Shown here piece by piece: positions 6,824 to 15,390 of a stretch of DNA of 16,601 bases. The stretch spans positions 1-16,601 of the forward strand of contig JBLMZW010000068.1 of NCBI GenBank assembly GCA_050259035.1, written 5' to 3'. Both the position numbers and the translations under genes were made by a program. A model generated the notes under the pieces. The model made no database searches. It was not told the origin of the DNA and was given only the letters and a program-made list of their open reading frames with translations. This DNA comes from JBLMZW01 sp050259035 (lineage in GTDB: Bacteria; Bacillota; Syntrophomonadia; Syntrophomonadales; DTU052). How positions within the stretch are numbered: position 1 is the stretch's first letter; each line of letters begins with the position of its first letter.

Positions 6824-8482
6824 TTGCTCTCTATCAAAAATGGTCAATCAGAATCTCAATTAAAAATAGCCTGCATCCTCGATGAATTTAGTTACGAATG
6901 TTTGAAATACGAAGCACAACTAATCCCGGTTACCCCCACCAACTGGCAAGACCGTTTAAATAAGGAACGGCCTCATTTTTTATTCGTTGAATCCGCTTGG
7001 AAAGGAAGCAACGGGGCCTGGCAATATAAGATTGGAAAGTACAGCAATCAAACCCGAGAGGAACTCCAGCAGATGATAACATGGTGTAAAGCACGAAAAA
7101 TACCCACTGTATTTTGGAATAAGGAAGATCCTTTTCATTTTCATAAATTTATTGATGCCGCGAAGCTTTTTGATTATATCTTTACGACCGATGAGAATTC
7201 TATTAAAGAATATAAAAAAGTCATGTGCCATGACCGTATTTATCCTCTGCCTTTTGCCGCTCAGCCCAAGATTCACAACCCCATAAGGAATGCCCCCGAG
7301 CGGCTGGAACGATTATGTTTTGCTGGATCCTATTACGCAAACCGTCATGAAGAGCGAAAAAAGGACTTAGAAAATCTGCTCGATGCGGCTCAGCATTATG
7401 GTCTGGATATCTTCGACCGAAATTACCCTGCCAATCAGGAAATACGAATGGATTTTAGATATCCCGAACGTTTTGAACCTTATATTCGAGGAAATCTCCC
7501 CTATGATGAAGTGGTCAGCGCTTATAAGCGCTATAAGATTATGTTAAATGTTAACAGTATCAAAAATTCTCCCACTATGTTTTCGCGAAGAGTCTTTGAA
7601 ATTCTTGCCTGCGGAACCCCTGTGGTCAGCAATTATTCCTGTGGGATTGAGAACTTATTGGGTAAAAATATTGTTCTTATGGGACATTCGAAAGAGGATT
7701 ATCAAGAAGCGATCGAAAAGCTCATGACTGATTCCCATCTTTATGATGAAATGTCCATTCGGGGAATTCGCGAAATCTACAAACATCATACCTATCGGGC
7801 ACGATTGACCCAAATAGTACGGCAAATAGGGTACGTCCTCTCGGAGGACGATCCCCCTAAAGTCAGTGTTTTAAGTATTGTTGCAAATCAAAGACAGTTT
7901 CAATGGGTTTGCGAAAATTACCTTCGACAAAGCTATACTCGCTGCGAATTGATCATTTTATCCCTTGCCGACAAGACTATTGGCAAGTTTAAGCGGAATG
8001 AGCCGGGCTATTCCTTATGCTGCCTGGCAACTGAATATGTGGAGGATCTTAATCAAGCTATTCATCGTTATTGTGACGGGGATTACATAGGCTGGTTTCA
8101 CTGGTGTCATTATTATGGAATTAATTATTTACTCGACTTGATCAATGCCGGGCAATATACCGAGAGCAAAATCCTGGGCAAAGTAAGTTATTTTGTGCTG
8201 GATCCCCTAACCCATCAACTCAATGCCGCAAATCCTAAACACGAATTGTCTTTTGTCTCAAGGATAAAATTAACCCACTGCATCCTCAATAAAAAGCTCT
8301 TTGCCCAACTGAACTTAGAAAAGGTTCAGCCCTATATTCAGGCAATTGAAATTTATATGCCGAATCCACAACCAACCTGCACGATATTTTCGGCTGACAA
8401 ATATAACTTTATTGAAGGGTTTCGATTTCATTGCATTGAGCCACCAACCCAAAAGAAATTAGAAGCAATGATTAATATTTAA
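6824..8482 (+). CDS. CgeB-like glycosyltransferase with degenerate C-terminal GT2-like domain
   Basis: First gene of the plus operon, 552 residues, TTG start with a strong AAGGGAGGTG site. Residues about 13-340 match the CgeB-like part of the paralogue at 3614-5452 almost motif for motif (KIACILDEFSYECL, IPTVFWNKEDPFHF, NSPTMFSRRVFEILACGTPV at 248-267), so this half is likely an active GT-B transferase. Residues about 346-552 align with the paralogue's GT2 domain, but key positions are lost: the start reads VSVLSIVANQRQF instead of a CRNEE motif, and the ADDYY motif is replaced by HWCHYY (426-431). The second domain is therefore probably inactive in catalysis and may bind sugar or a partner. 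It lacks the basic repeats of the paralogue. Cytoplasmic, with no signal peptide or membrane segment. Confidence 0.86.
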   Translation: MLSIKNGQSESQLKIACILDEFSYECLKYEAQLIPVTPTNWQDRLNKERPHFLFVESAWKGSNGAWQYKIGKYSNQTREELQQMITWCKARKIPTVFWNKEDPFHFHKFIDAAKLFDYIFTTDENSIKEYKKVMCHDRIYPLPFAAQPKIHNPIRNAPERLERLCFAGSYYANRHEERKKDLENLLDAAQHYGLDIFDRNYPANQEIRMDFRYPERFEPYIRGNLPYDEVVSAYKRYKIMLNVNSIKNSPTMFSRRVFEILACGTPVVSNYSCGIENLLGKNIVLMGHSKEDYQEAIEKLMTDSHLYDEMSIRGIREIYKHHTYRARLTQIVRQIGYVLSEDDPPKVSVLSIVANQRQFQWVCENYLRQSYTRCELIILSLADKTIGKFKRNEPGYSLCCLATEYVEDLNQAIHRYCDGDYIGWFHWCHYYGINYLLDLINAGQYTESKILGKVSYFVLDPLTHQLNAANPKHELSFVSRIKLTHCILNKKLFAQLNLEKVQPYIQAIEIYMPNPQPTCTIFSADKYNFIEGFRFHCIEPPTQKKLEAMINI

Positions 8483-8513
8483 CTCCGCTATTTTCGGGGT
8501 AAGGAGGATTCCC

Positions 8514-10667
8514 TTGGGAAAACCGGTCTTAAACATTTTTCTCTATGGAGATATTGATCTTAATCTCATCGATGGCTCCTCCATTTGGATGATTTCATTA
8601 ATAGGAGTTCTTCACCAAGATCCTCGTATCCAACTTACCGTTTTGTTAAAAAGACCCATTTTACGCGATCTCTTGGTGGAACCTTATCTTAAAGATCTTA
8701 AAGTTAAGTTCATCAATCCTCCGACGAATAGGCTTTCGCCCGAAGAAGCCGTTGTAATGATGGAAAAAGCGAACGACGAGTGTCCTTACGACTTGTTCAT
8801 CGTTCGCGGCTTCAATATTTCCAAAGAAATGGCGGGAAATAAGTTCTTGGCCTCCAAAACATGGGCCTATATCACAGATTTTCCTCAGAAACTGGCCGCT
8901 GTCACTCAGCAGCAAAGAAATGAATTAAGGTTCATCTTTGAAAATGTTCAAGCGCTTCTCTGCCAAACGAAGCAATTAGAGGACTACTTTAAAAAAATCC
9001 TCCAGTGCGACGAAGATAAATTTATCCGTTTACCTCCTATGATTACTGATTATGAACCGCAAAGGATGGTTTTTGCCAACCGTTCCAATCGGTTAGTCTA
9101 CGTTGGAAAATTCGCACCTCTATGGTATACCCAGGAGACTATTGCCGCCTTTCAAAAAGCACGAAAAAAGCATAGCCGAATTGAATTTCATGTCGCCGGT
9201 GATAAATTCAATATGGATCCAGCCAACCCTGCCTTTGAAAAGGAATGTATCAATAAATTAATGAAGACCGAAGGATTAATCTGGCACCAGGCAAAATCGA
9301 GGGATGAAATAAATAAGCTCATTCAACAATGTGACCTTGGCATCTCCTGGCGAAATCCCGCCTTAAATGAAAGTTTGGAGATATCGACCAAACTTCTGGA
9401 ATATGGACGATCAGGCAAACCTGTGATCTTGAATCGCAATATGATTCATGAAGAACTTCTGGGAAAGGATTATCCCTTCTTTGCCGATTCGGAATCAGAA
9501 TTTATAGAACAAGTGGAAAAAGCCTTGTGCAATCCAATCCAGTATCAAAAAGCCGCAACAACTCTTTATCAACGCTGCCAGGCTTTTACATTTAGCGAAG
9601 TCTATCAGCACTTATCCCCATACTTGTGGGAAGGTAAAAAAACTGGTGCTCCAGTACCTCAGAGAAAATTAAACCTCCTCTTTAGTGGGCATAATCTACA
9701 ATTTATCCAAACGCTCGTGGACCACTTTAAGCGTCAAAAACAATATGATGTTAGAATCGACCTTTGGCGAGGCCACAGGATACATGACAAAAACCACAGC
9801 CGGGAATGTTTGGCCTGGGCAGACATTATCATCTGTGAATGGGGTCTTGGGAATGCCGTTTGGTATTCAAAAAATAAACGGAATGATCAGATTCTCTTCG
9901 TTCGTATGCATCGCCAGGAGTTAGAATACGATTACCCAGAGCACTTTAACAATGATAATATCAATAAAATTGTCACCATATCTCCACATACCTGCGAAGC
10001 CTTTCAAAAAAAGTTTGGCTTTCCCAAGAATAAGATGACCTTGATTTATAATCTGATTGATTCACAACGGTTTACCTCCCCAAAAGACAATTCGTCCCTT
10101 TATCACTTGGGGTTACTTGGCTATTGTCCCCAGATTAAACGTTTAGATCGGGCACTGGATATCTTCGAAACACTCTGGCAAAGGGATCACCGCTATATCC
10201 TCTCGATTAAAGGAAAATCACCCGAGGAATATGCCTGGTTATGGGAAAGACCCCATGAGCGAGAATACTATGAAGCCATCCGTCAAAGAATTGAGCAAAG
10301 TCCTTGGGGAAAATCCGTTATTTTTGAGCCCTGGAGCCAAGACGTTGAAAACTGGTTTAACAAGATTGGTATCATCCTCTCAGTGAGTGATTATGAGAGT
10401 TTTCATCTAGCAGCTGCTGAAGGTATGGCTTCAGGGAGTCTTCCAGTTATCCTGGAAAGGATTGGCGCCAACCAGCTTTTTCCGAAAGAATTCATTTTTA
10501 AGTCCACCAACGAGGCGGCCTTTTGGATCAATAACACCATAAAACGACCAAAACAAGAGATTCAACACTTAAAAGACTCTGTACAAAAATTTGTCCGCGA
10601 TCGTTATGATATAGAACTCATCGTATCCCAGTGGGAAGCTTTGATCAAAAACGAACTCAGAAAATAA
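8514..10667 (+). CDS. Tandem double GT-B glycosyltransferase (two GT4-like modules)
   Basis: Predicted cytoplasmic protein of 717 residues, about twice a normal GT4 enzyme. Module 1 (about 1-375) has the Rossmann strand RLVYVGKFAPLWY (193-205) and the C-terminal signature ESLEISTKLLEYGRSGKPVI (286-305). Module 2 (about 385-717) begins KLNLLFSGHNLQF and carries LGLLGYCPQIKRLDRAL (532-548) and SDYESFHLAAAEGMASGSLP (625-644), the Glu-x7-Glu nucleotide-sugar-binding motif of family 4. A short linker with GAPVPQ (378-383) joins them. The TTG start at 8514 follows AAGGAGGAT; the gap to the previous gene is 31 nt. Two modules in one chain suggest two linkages made in sequence, possibly a disaccharide repeat, but the second could be regulatory. 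Donor sugars cannot be read from the sequence. Confidence 0.86.
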   Translation: MGKPVLNIFLYGDIDLNLIDGSSIWMISLIGVLHQDPRIQLTVLLKRPILRDLLVEPYLKDLKVKFINPPTNRLSPEEAVVMMEKANDECPYDLFIVRGFNISKEMAGNKFLASKTWAYITDFPQKLAAVTQQQRNELRFIFENVQALLCQTKQLEDYFKKILQCDEDKFIRLPPMITDYEPQRMVFANRSNRLVYVGKFAPLWYTQETIAAFQKARKKHSRIEFHVAGDKFNMDPANPAFEKECINKLMKTEGLIWHQAKSRDEINKLIQQCDLGISWRNPALNESLEISTKLLEYGRSGKPVILNRNMIHEELLGKDYPFFADSESEFIEQVEKALCNPIQYQKAATTLYQRCQAFTFSEVYQHLSPYLWEGKKTGAPVPQRKLNLLFSGHNLQFIQTLVDHFKRQKQYDVRIDLWRGHRIHDKNHSRECLAWADIIICEWGLGNAVWYSKNKRNDQILFVRMHRQELEYDYPEHFNNDNINKIVTISPHTCEAFQKKFGFPKNKMTLIYNLIDSQRFTSPKDNSSLYHLGLLGYCPQIKRLDRALDIFETLWQRDHRYILSIKGKSPEEYAWLWERPHEREYYEAIRQRIEQSPWGKSVIFEPWSQDVENWFNKIGIILSVSDYESFHLAAAEGMASGSLPVILERIGANQLFPKEFIFKSTNEAAFWINNTIKRPKQEIQHLKDSVQKFVRDRYDIELIVSQWEALIKNELRK

Positions 10668-10682
10668 AAGGGGAAGACCAAC

Positions 10683-12380
10683 GTGATAAGTGAAGCTTTT
10701 CTTTGGCCCGACCACCAGGAGGTTATGCTCGAATATTACCGAACATGGGATAGTCGATCATGCATGAAGCGCTTAAAAGATTTCTTTTCAGGACCCTTGA
10801 ATAAAGATTATCTCCAGGCTGCAGAAAACATGATCAGAGATAGATTGTATTCTTTCCCGCCCTTTGGGGTTTTTCCCTATAAAAATAGTATCGACTGGTA
10901 CGGGGATGCCAGCACCCAAAGAAGCTTTCTGCGTCTGCTCCATGGCCACTTTATCCTTAACGATCTGATCAAGGCCTACAGGCAAACGAAAGACCTACAT
11001 TATCTCCATACTGGTTATGAGATGATTCAAGATTGGATACTTAAAAACCCCTTCGATAACCCGGCCAACCCCATGGCCTGGCATGATGAAACGACAGCGC
11101 GGCGATTAATCAACTGGATCGCCTTTTTTGATACTGCACGGACATCCCTTCCTGATCAGACCTTAGGGTATTGGTTTAATCACGTCAAAGATCATGCGGA
11201 TCGCTTAAGTACTCCGGGTTTTTATGTGCAGAATACCAATCATGGCATGTTTCAAGATCAAGCGTTAATCGTCTTTGGTGATTATTTTTCTTCTTTAAAA
11301 GGAAGCCGGGCTTTAAAAGACCTGGCACGATCACGGTTAAAAAATTATTTCAATGTTATTCTTTCCTCCGAAGGAGTTCATTTAGAACATTCCCCTGGTT
11401 ATCATGAGTTAATCGCTCGTAAGCTTTTAACGTATGGATCTTACTTTAAACAACAAAATGATTCTTTGGGTGAATTTTTCTTGGAAAAATATCAGCAGGC
11501 ATCTCAGTTTGCCACTCATATCATTAAACCCGATGGTTTACTCCCTCAAATCGGAGACACGCAACAAGTTAAACCAAGTTCCAAGTTGTGGAGAGAGGAC
11601 CCCTGCTATACGTACGCGATAAGCCAGGGCAAAAAGGGTTCTCCCCCCATAGAAAATGATATCGTCTTTCCCGAGGCAGGCTATGCAATCTTCCGAGAAA
11701 ATTGGACCGAAAAAGAACAAGGCACCTACGTCTTATTCATCGCCTCATATCATACCAGCTATCATAAACATGGTGATGATTTGAGTGTATGGATTTACAC
11801 CAGGGGAGGTGATGTTCTTATTGAGGCTGGTCCCTATGGTTACAACTATCAAGATTCCAGGACCCAGTATGGCTATTCATCCTTTGCCCATAATGCCTTA
11901 CTTGTCGATCATCGAAGCCTGCCTCGAACGGACGGGAAATACTCCGCTGTACAAGTTACAGATTTTAAAATAACTCCTGATAAATCATGGGTTACCGGCA
12001 TTAACAAGAGGTACCATGATGTTATTCACACCCGCAAATTAGAATATGACAAACTAAATGCTCAAATCAAAGTTACTGACAAAATATCATCGAGGGTTGA
12101 ACATGAATATACATTATTATGGCATCTCGCTCCAGACATTGAGGCGCTGCTTAGTAACCCGAACCAGGTTATCTTAAACCGTAAAAATACTCCAATTATG
12201 AAGATAAGAGTAACCGGGAACCCGAAGTGCTCTATCTCCAAGGTTAAAGGTCGAAGACACCCTTATCTTTTAGGTTGGACTTTTAAAGAATTGGGCCGGG
12301 AAGAACCTATAGAAACCTTGATTTTCAATTTTAAAGGGAAGAGCGCATTAATCAATACAGAGTTTATCTTTTCTAAATAA
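10683..12380 (+). CDS. Heparinase II/III-family polysaccharide lyase
   Basis: Predicted lyase that cleaves uronic-acid-containing chains by beta-elimination. The 565 residues comprise an N-terminal alpha/alpha toroid (about 40-300) and a C-terminal beta-sandwich (about 325-560). Expected motifs are intact: NTNHGMFQDQ (184-193), EGVHLEHSPGYH (230-241, with the likely catalytic Tyr240), YHKHGDDLSVW (360-370, metal/structural His residues) and SFAHNALLVDH (400-410). There is no signal peptide, so it should be cytoplasmic, which is unusual for degradative lyases and argues for a role in glycan synthesis or editing. The GTG start at 10683 follows AAAGGGGAAG; the gap to the preceding gene is 15 nt. 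The alginate lyase AlgL, a lyase inside a uronate-polymer biosynthesis cluster, is a useful parallel, though AlgL is periplasmic. The substrate is unknown. Confidence 0.9.
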   Translation: MISEAFLWPDHQEVMLEYYRTWDSRSCMKRLKDFFSGPLNKDYLQAAENMIRDRLYSFPPFGVFPYKNSIDWYGDASTQRSFLRLLHGHFILNDLIKAYRQTKDLHYLHTGYEMIQDWILKNPFDNPANPMAWHDETTARRLINWIAFFDTARTSLPDQTLGYWFNHVKDHADRLSTPGFYVQNTNHGMFQDQALIVFGDYFSSLKGSRALKDLARSRLKNYFNVILSSEGVHLEHSPGYHELIARKLLTYGSYFKQQNDSLGEFFLEKYQQASQFATHIIKPDGLLPQIGDTQQVKPSSKLWREDPCYTYAISQGKKGSPPIENDIVFPEAGYAIFRENWTEKEQGTYVLFIASYHTSYHKHGDDLSVWIYTRGGDVLIEAGPYGYNYQDSRTQYGYSSFAHNALLVDHRSLPRTDGKYSAVQVTDFKITPDKSWVTGINKRYHDVIHTRKLEYDKLNAQIKVTDKISSRVEHEYTLLWHLAPDIEALLSNPNQVILNRKNTPIMKIRVTGNPKCSISKVKGRRHPYLLGWTFKELGREEPIETLIFNFKGKSALINTEFIFSK

Positions 12381-12420
12381 TTTGCCACTTGAACCAAAAA
12401 TCTGAGGGGAACGGTAAAAG

Positions 12421-15141
12421 ATGAGCACTAATGTTGAGATTTACGGGGAAAATTCTCACCCTTTAAATGCATTATCACCACTTGCCATTCCTACCTATGA
12501 CGGCTCAGGTGAGGCGGTTCATCCGAGTGTATTATATTTTCCGAGTCGGTGGCAGGGATATTTATATTGGATGGCTTTTACCCCCTATAAAAATTCAGAT
12601 GAAAGGTTTGAGAAGCCCAGTATCGCTGTCTCCGATAATGGAATTGATTGGATAGAGCCTGATGGCTTAAAAAATCCTCTGGTTGATAAACCTAAAGATG
12701 GGCATTTAAGCGACCCCAATTTATGTTTTTTTAATAACCAGCTCTATCTCTGTTATCGAAAACGATATCGTTTAGGCCAAGGACTAGATTATGATGAGAT
12801 TTCCCTAATTCATTCAGGGGATGGAATACACTGGTCTCAGCCAAAATCGATCCTGGCAGGAAATAATGAGGGGGCCTCCCAACTGCTGAGTCCCCAAATC
12901 GTCCTGCACTCTAATCGCTATTTCTTGTACACCGTCAATAATAAAATAAGATATATCCAACGACGAGTCGCTGATGATCCGCAGGGGCCTTGGAGTTCAC
13001 CGGAAAATATACTTCTAATCCATAACTTGCCGAATAACATGATCCCCTGGCATATCAACGTTACAAAGCATCAAGATGACTTCGAGTTCATAATTGTGAT
13101 GCTGGATAAAAAAAAGGTAGAACCCAACACATTATATTATGCTAGAAATCACAAGGGTAAAATCATCTTATTGGATGACAACCCTCTGCTTCGCCCTTCA
13201 AAACAGGGTTGGGATAATAAAACCCTTTATCAATCTTCCCTTGTCCCCATCTTGCAATCGAAGCAATTCGTCGGCTATTCCTTGTATTACAGTGCTTATG
13301 GGACAAATACCGGATGGAAGATCGGCATAACAACTTTAAGCCCAGAAAGGCTTTATAACCCTAAAAAAACAGTTGCTGAGAAAATCGCTCAACAAGTTAC
13401 GAGTTCTGGTTCTAATACAGGATCTTTCCAGTATTATTGTGAGCAAAAACTTCCCAAGAAAGCAGTAATCGTTTTAGCAAATCAAATCTTGAAAAATCAA
13501 TGGAAAGTAGCCAAAGGCTTTGAATTTATCCCCATAGACATTAAAAACTTCAGCTGGAATCAATATCCCATACAAGACAACACCTGGAAATTCAGGTTGC
13601 ATTCCTTATCGGTTATAGATCAATTAGTTCAAGCCTATGAATACACCAGTGATACCCGTTATTTAGAACAAGGCCAGGAAATCATCTTAAGCTGGCACAA
13701 GTACCATCCGATATCCGAATGGAAAACGAAACGTTGGGCTTACTATGACCATGCAACTGCTTTACGAGCCATTTACCTCATTGAGTTCTGGTATAGCTAT
13801 CGAAGCTTAACCAAAGAAATCAACAAAGATTTTGTTTCTAAGCTGCTTCTTATACTATATGAACATGCTGAACTCCTGACGAACGATGAGTTCTACGAAG
13901 AAAAAGACAACCATGGAATCTATCAAGATATCGCTTTAATGTCGATCGCCCTGGCATTACCAGAATTTGACGAATCCAAAAAGTGGTTTAATCTTGGCTA
14001 TCATCGCTTTGAAAAGCAAATACTGGATACAGTTTCCGCGGAGGGTGTTCATCTCGAACATTCTCCTGAATATCAGATCACGGTTTACAACTTGCTTTTC
14101 AGGGCTATACAGTGGTTAAAGCAGAACAATATTCCAATTAATCCGCAAATCGAGGCCAGAATTCGAAAAATGCCCCTGTTTATCGCTTATATCCTCAAAC
14201 CGGATCAAACGCTGCCGCTCTTTGGAAATACCTACTCCATTAAAATTACACCCGATCGAATACCAAATATTGATGATTACGCTTCCTTAAAATATCTTCT
14301 ATCGAATAGCCGGGAAGGCACAAAACCAGCTAATCTTATCCAAGATTTTGCACCTTCCGGTTATGGGGTTTTGCGAAATTTATGGAACACAAGAAAACCA
14401 TCCTTTGCTGATTCTGTTTATTTTGCTATTACTGCAGGATTCAATAGTAAAGTCCACAAACATCCTGACGACCTATCTTTTGAGCTATTTGCTTTCGGCC
14501 GGGATATCATTGTCGATACTGGTAAGTATAGCTATTCTCCTGGGCCTGAACGGGAATATGTATTAAAGACTCAAGCTCATAATGTTGTACTGGTAGATAA
14601 TCAAGAATACAATTTAAACGAGAAGAATATCGGCAAGAGCGGAATTTTACACTATGAAAGGACTAATGAGAATTACGAGGTCATTAAAGCGTATCACCAA
14701 CTATATGCTGGCGTTAGACATGAACGCCAGGTCTTTTATGACCATGAACAGACATTTATACTGGTTGACGATCTTTACTCTAAAAACCCTCATCTTTACT
14801 CCCAATTATTCCATTTAGGAGCAGGCTTAAAAATAAAGGAAACTGGAGCAACCACCATTGTTGAGGATTCTAATTCTTCTTTCCGATTGACAACCATGCA
14901 ATTAAATCGGCCCAATGAAATTGAATATCTTAACCCGCAGATCAGTTTTACTTCGAAAAAAAATTACAGCAAAGAACAGAATTTCGTCCTTTGCTATAAT
15001 GCAAAAGGGTATGATCTTCGCTTTATTACCTTATTGCACTTAAGTAAAGATAAAGCGGATCGGTTTGACTTTATGAAAGCTCAAAGACTGCTCTTTTCTA
15101 TTCATAAGAAATACCCCAATTTTTTTGAATTCGAAAGTTGA
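12421..15141 (+). CDS. Fusion protein: N-terminal five-bladed beta-propeller (GH43/GH32-like) plus heparinase II/III lyase
   Basis: A 906-residue protein with two enzymatic-looking parts. Residues about 20-315 show propeller-blade strings: HPSVLYFPSRWQGYLYWMAF (34-53), SDPNLCFFNNQLYLCYR (97-113), HSGDGIHWSQP (131-141), LSPQIVLHSNRYFLYTVNN (156-174) and GYSLYYSAYG (285-294), typical of GH43/GH32/GH130-type folds. Acidic residues such as D98 could be catalytic. Residues about 335-900 are a heparinase II/III lyase with DNHGIYQD (496-503), AEGVHLEHSPEYQ (540-552, Tyr551), VHKHPDDLSFELF (678-690) and QAHNVVLVD (718-726). It is homologous to the preceding gene but more divergent. No signal peptide. 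The ATG at 12421 follows AGGGGAACGG. It is the last gene of the operon, 40 nt after the previous stop. It might combine a glycosidase (or sugar-binding) step with lyase cleavage; the propeller activity is unproven. Confidence 0.87.
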   Translation: MSTNVEIYGENSHPLNALSPLAIPTYDGSGEAVHPSVLYFPSRWQGYLYWMAFTPYKNSDERFEKPSIAVSDNGIDWIEPDGLKNPLVDKPKDGHLSDPNLCFFNNQLYLCYRKRYRLGQGLDYDEISLIHSGDGIHWSQPKSILAGNNEGASQLLSPQIVLHSNRYFLYTVNNKIRYIQRRVADDPQGPWSSPENILLIHNLPNNMIPWHINVTKHQDDFEFIIVMLDKKKVEPNTLYYARNHKGKIILLDDNPLLRPSKQGWDNKTLYQSSLVPILQSKQFVGYSLYYSAYGTNTGWKIGITTLSPERLYNPKKTVAEKIAQQVTSSGSNTGSFQYYCEQKLPKKAVIVLANQILKNQWKVAKGFEFIPIDIKNFSWNQYPIQDNTWKFRLHSLSVIDQLVQAYEYTSDTRYLEQGQEIILSWHKYHPISEWKTKRWAYYDHATALRAIYLIEFWYSYRSLTKEINKDFVSKLLLILYEHAELLTNDEFYEEKDNHGIYQDIALMSIALALPEFDESKKWFNLGYHRFEKQILDTVSAEGVHLEHSPEYQITVYNLLFRAIQWLKQNNIPINPQIEARIRKMPLFIAYILKPDQTLPLFGNTYSIKITPDRIPNIDDYASLKYLLSNSREGTKPANLIQDFAPSGYGVLRNLWNTRKPSFADSVYFAITAGFNSKVHKHPDDLSFELFAFGRDIIVDTGKYSYSPGPEREYVLKTQAHNVVLVDNQEYNLNEKNIGKSGILHYERTNENYEVIKAYHQLYAGVRHERQVFYDHEQTFILVDDLYSKNPHLYSQLFHLGAGLKIKETGATTIVEDSNSSFRLTTMQLNRPNEIEYLNPQISFTSKKNYSKEQNFVLCYNAKGYDLRFITLLHLSKDKADRFDFMKAQRLLFSIHKKYPNFFEFES

Positions 15142-15390
15142 AGAGTTTGGTGCAAATCACTCCCTTTTGTCGTTTGACGGGCTCTTAGATGAGAAGAGAA
15201 CGCGGAATTGTTATTTGCGTTTGCTAGTCTTTTGCTGCCGTCGTATAAAAAAAAGAGAGCCGAGGGCGTTTTCAATACCGCTTCGGCTCCTTCTGTGGGC
15301 GTTTTTTCCCTGCTTTGCTCTATGATGTTTATTGTCGGTCTTTTGCTTACTTTAATAACATTGGCCGTTTTGACTGATCTTCTATTTTTA
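15142..15390. other. Intergenic gap between convergent genes
   Basis: 249 nt between the end of the glycan operon and the stop of the minus-strand M24 remnant. The only clear structure is the terminator hairpin at 15257-15289. No gene is recognised. Confidence 0.6.
15257..15289 (-). terminator. Terminator between convergent genes, mainly minus-strand
   Basis: GAGCCGA (15257-15263) pairs with TCGGCTC (15283-15289), with further partial pairing inside (GGGCG facing CCGC). In minus-strand reading it is followed by TCTTTTTTTTATACG, an excellent T-tract. On plus the tail CTTCTGTGGGCGTTTTTT is displaced, so it may also weakly end the glycan operon; no better plus terminator is seen. Confidence 0.75.

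Noticed and set aside
15182..15198. Small CTCTT/AAGAG hairpin as terminator of the glycan operon
   Set aside because: The stem is only 5 bp and AT-rich, and it is followed by AACGCGG with no T-tract.
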